NCBI RefSeq assembly: GCF_029227915.1
Contig: NC_079882.1
Span: 1,054,001 to 1,118,000, forward strand
Origin: Hydractinia symbiolongicarpus
Taxonomy: Eukaryota > Cnidaria > Hydrozoa > Anthoathecata > Hydractiniidae
Length of the DNA stretch: 64,000 nucleotides
Direction: 5' to 3'
Each line of letters starts with the position of its first letter. Within the stretch, counting starts at the first letter, position 1. The notes below the pieces were generated by a model. That model was not told the origin of the DNA. It did not search any database and worked only from the letters and a program-made list of their open reading frames with translations. Shown here piece after piece: positions 63,580-64,000 of this stretch. A program made the translations under genes and the position numbers.

Positions 63580-64000
63580 GAGTCCATTTGTCTCCTTTAT
63601 CACATTTATCAGGTCACAGTCCAAAGTTAGTTCAATTAAGTCCCACAGTCAATCGTTTCATTGTTAAAGGCGATGCAAGCTAGTAATATCAGTAAAATAT
63701 CGCTAAATACATGTTGGTACGAATATGTGACCCAACCGTCAGGCGATGCAAGCTAGTAATATCAGTAAAATATCGCTAAATACATGTTGGTACGAATATG
63801 TGACCCAACCGTTGTAACTCAAACGGACTGACACCGTTAGAAAGTCAATGAAATGTAGTTCTTGAAGCTGTCTCTATTTCTTCAGGGCGTCCTAACGGCT
63901 ACGATTGGTCCCACAGTACAAAATGACTTATTTATCTACATTTTTAAATAAAGCGATACCCCAGCGGCCAGCGTAATCGCTGAGTTCCGGCAATCATGAC
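63580..64000. repeat. W monomer with the 73-bp duplication, cut by the window edge
   Basis: 63668-63740 and 63741-63813 are direct repeats with the same CCAACCGTC/AGGCGATGC junction as 47558-47703. The surrounding sequence matches 47470-47890 at 16,110 bp. The monomer would be about 446 bp; 421 bp are inside the window. Confidence 0.93.

Larger units (their letters stand above)
1..64000. repeat. Continuous ~372-bp satellite array, 172 monomer starts
   Basis: The whole window is a head-to-tail tandem repeat. I placed a start at each GAGTCC (rarely AAGTCC, GAGACC, GAGGCC, GATTCC, GAGCCC, GAGTGC or GAGTCA) and found 172 starts, nearly all 371-373 bp apart. Exceptions are explained by identifiable indels: 336-337 bp (a 35-bp deletion), 365 bp (9- or 11-bp deletions), 376-377 bp (a 15-bp duplication) and 446 bp (a 73-bp duplication). 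No monomer is inverted and no unrelated sequence interrupts the array. Multi-monomer blocks recur with almost no differences, which is the pattern of higher-order repeats kept alike by unequal exchange. No coding capacity is supported. Centromeric or pericentromeric location is an inference from this structure; the sequence does not prove it. Confidence 0.99.

Noticed and set aside
1-64000. CRISPR array
   Set aside because: The repeats are about 372 bp with no short conserved repeat alternating with unique spacers, and there are no cas genes.
1-64000. CENP-B box
   Set aside because: TTCG occurs (e.g. TTCGTCAGCGCGCG, TTCGCTAAATAC), but nowhere with the spaced A and CGGG that the box requires.
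1-64000. Inverted monomers or an inserted transposable element
   Set aside because: The reverse complement of the lead motif (GAGACAATTGGACTC) is never seen, and every monomer interval is explained by small indels, so there is no room for an insertion.
1-64000. Naming a species or published satellite family
   Set aside because: I do not recognise the monomer with certainty. A BLAST search of one monomer against repeat and genome databases would settle this.

Overview
The window is one uninterrupted, head-to-tail array of tandem satellite DNA. A single AT-rich monomer of about 372 bp (roughly 38% G+C by hand count of a consensus) fills all 64,000 bases. Using the landmark GAGTCC (or its one-base variants) as monomer start, I count 172 starts: 171 complete monomers and one cut by the right edge. 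All lie in the same orientation. I see no gene, RNA gene, transposable element, CRISPR array or unique-sequence island. Reading frames of 68-91 codons are by-products of the repeat and are rejected. This is the architecture of eukaryotic constitutive heterochromatin (centromeric, pericentromeric or other satellite block). The species cannot be named from sequence alone. CpG is not depleted (about 18 per monomer against about 13 expected), which fits a genome with little cytosine methylation, such as many insects and other invertebrates, better than a vertebrate or most plants.

The interest lies in the higher-order structure. Monomers fall into recurring subfamilies, which I name by their first ~60 bp and diagnostic changes: P (GTTACAGTC then AAAAATTAG), Q (the plain form, often GAGACC), R (CCTAAATCAG), S (CTTACAACATTTATTACG), T (TTTTCTCATTTATCAC), U (a 15-bp element doubled), V (CCAAAGTTTGTTAAAC), W (CCATTTGTCTCCTTTATC), X (CGTTTATAAGGCTACAG), Y (TCTAAAATCAG) and Z (AATTATCCCACTTTCAC). 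These letters are local labels, not published names.

Layout: 1-742, two lead monomers. 661-2822, a 1,081-bp 3-mer duplicated once. 3278-16184, a 13-monomer unit of 4,797 bp in two full copies and a third copy short by three monomers. 16185-17672, four S-type monomers in a row. 18045-22511, a 4-mer S-P-Q-R unit repeated three times at exactly 1,489 bp. 22512-32570, an approximately 4.1-kb 11-mer with a 6-mer (2,239 bp) duplicated inside it. 32571-43375, a scrambled mosaic with a partial 5-mer of 1,861 bp. 43376-47169, a block copied again 10.5 kb away. 49038-51285, a 2-mer W-U unit in three copies (750/749/749 bp). 52031-55381, a 3-mer of exactly 1,117 bp in three copies. 57992-61713, a 5-mer duplication of 1,860 bp. 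61714-64000, a return to the 55-kb and 47-kb blocks.

The units are related by descent. The 4-mer is the tail of the 13-mer amplified again. The 1,117-bp 3-mer is the 4-mer with one monomer lost by an S/P fusion. The window therefore records successive rounds of unequal exchange, local amplification and deletion.
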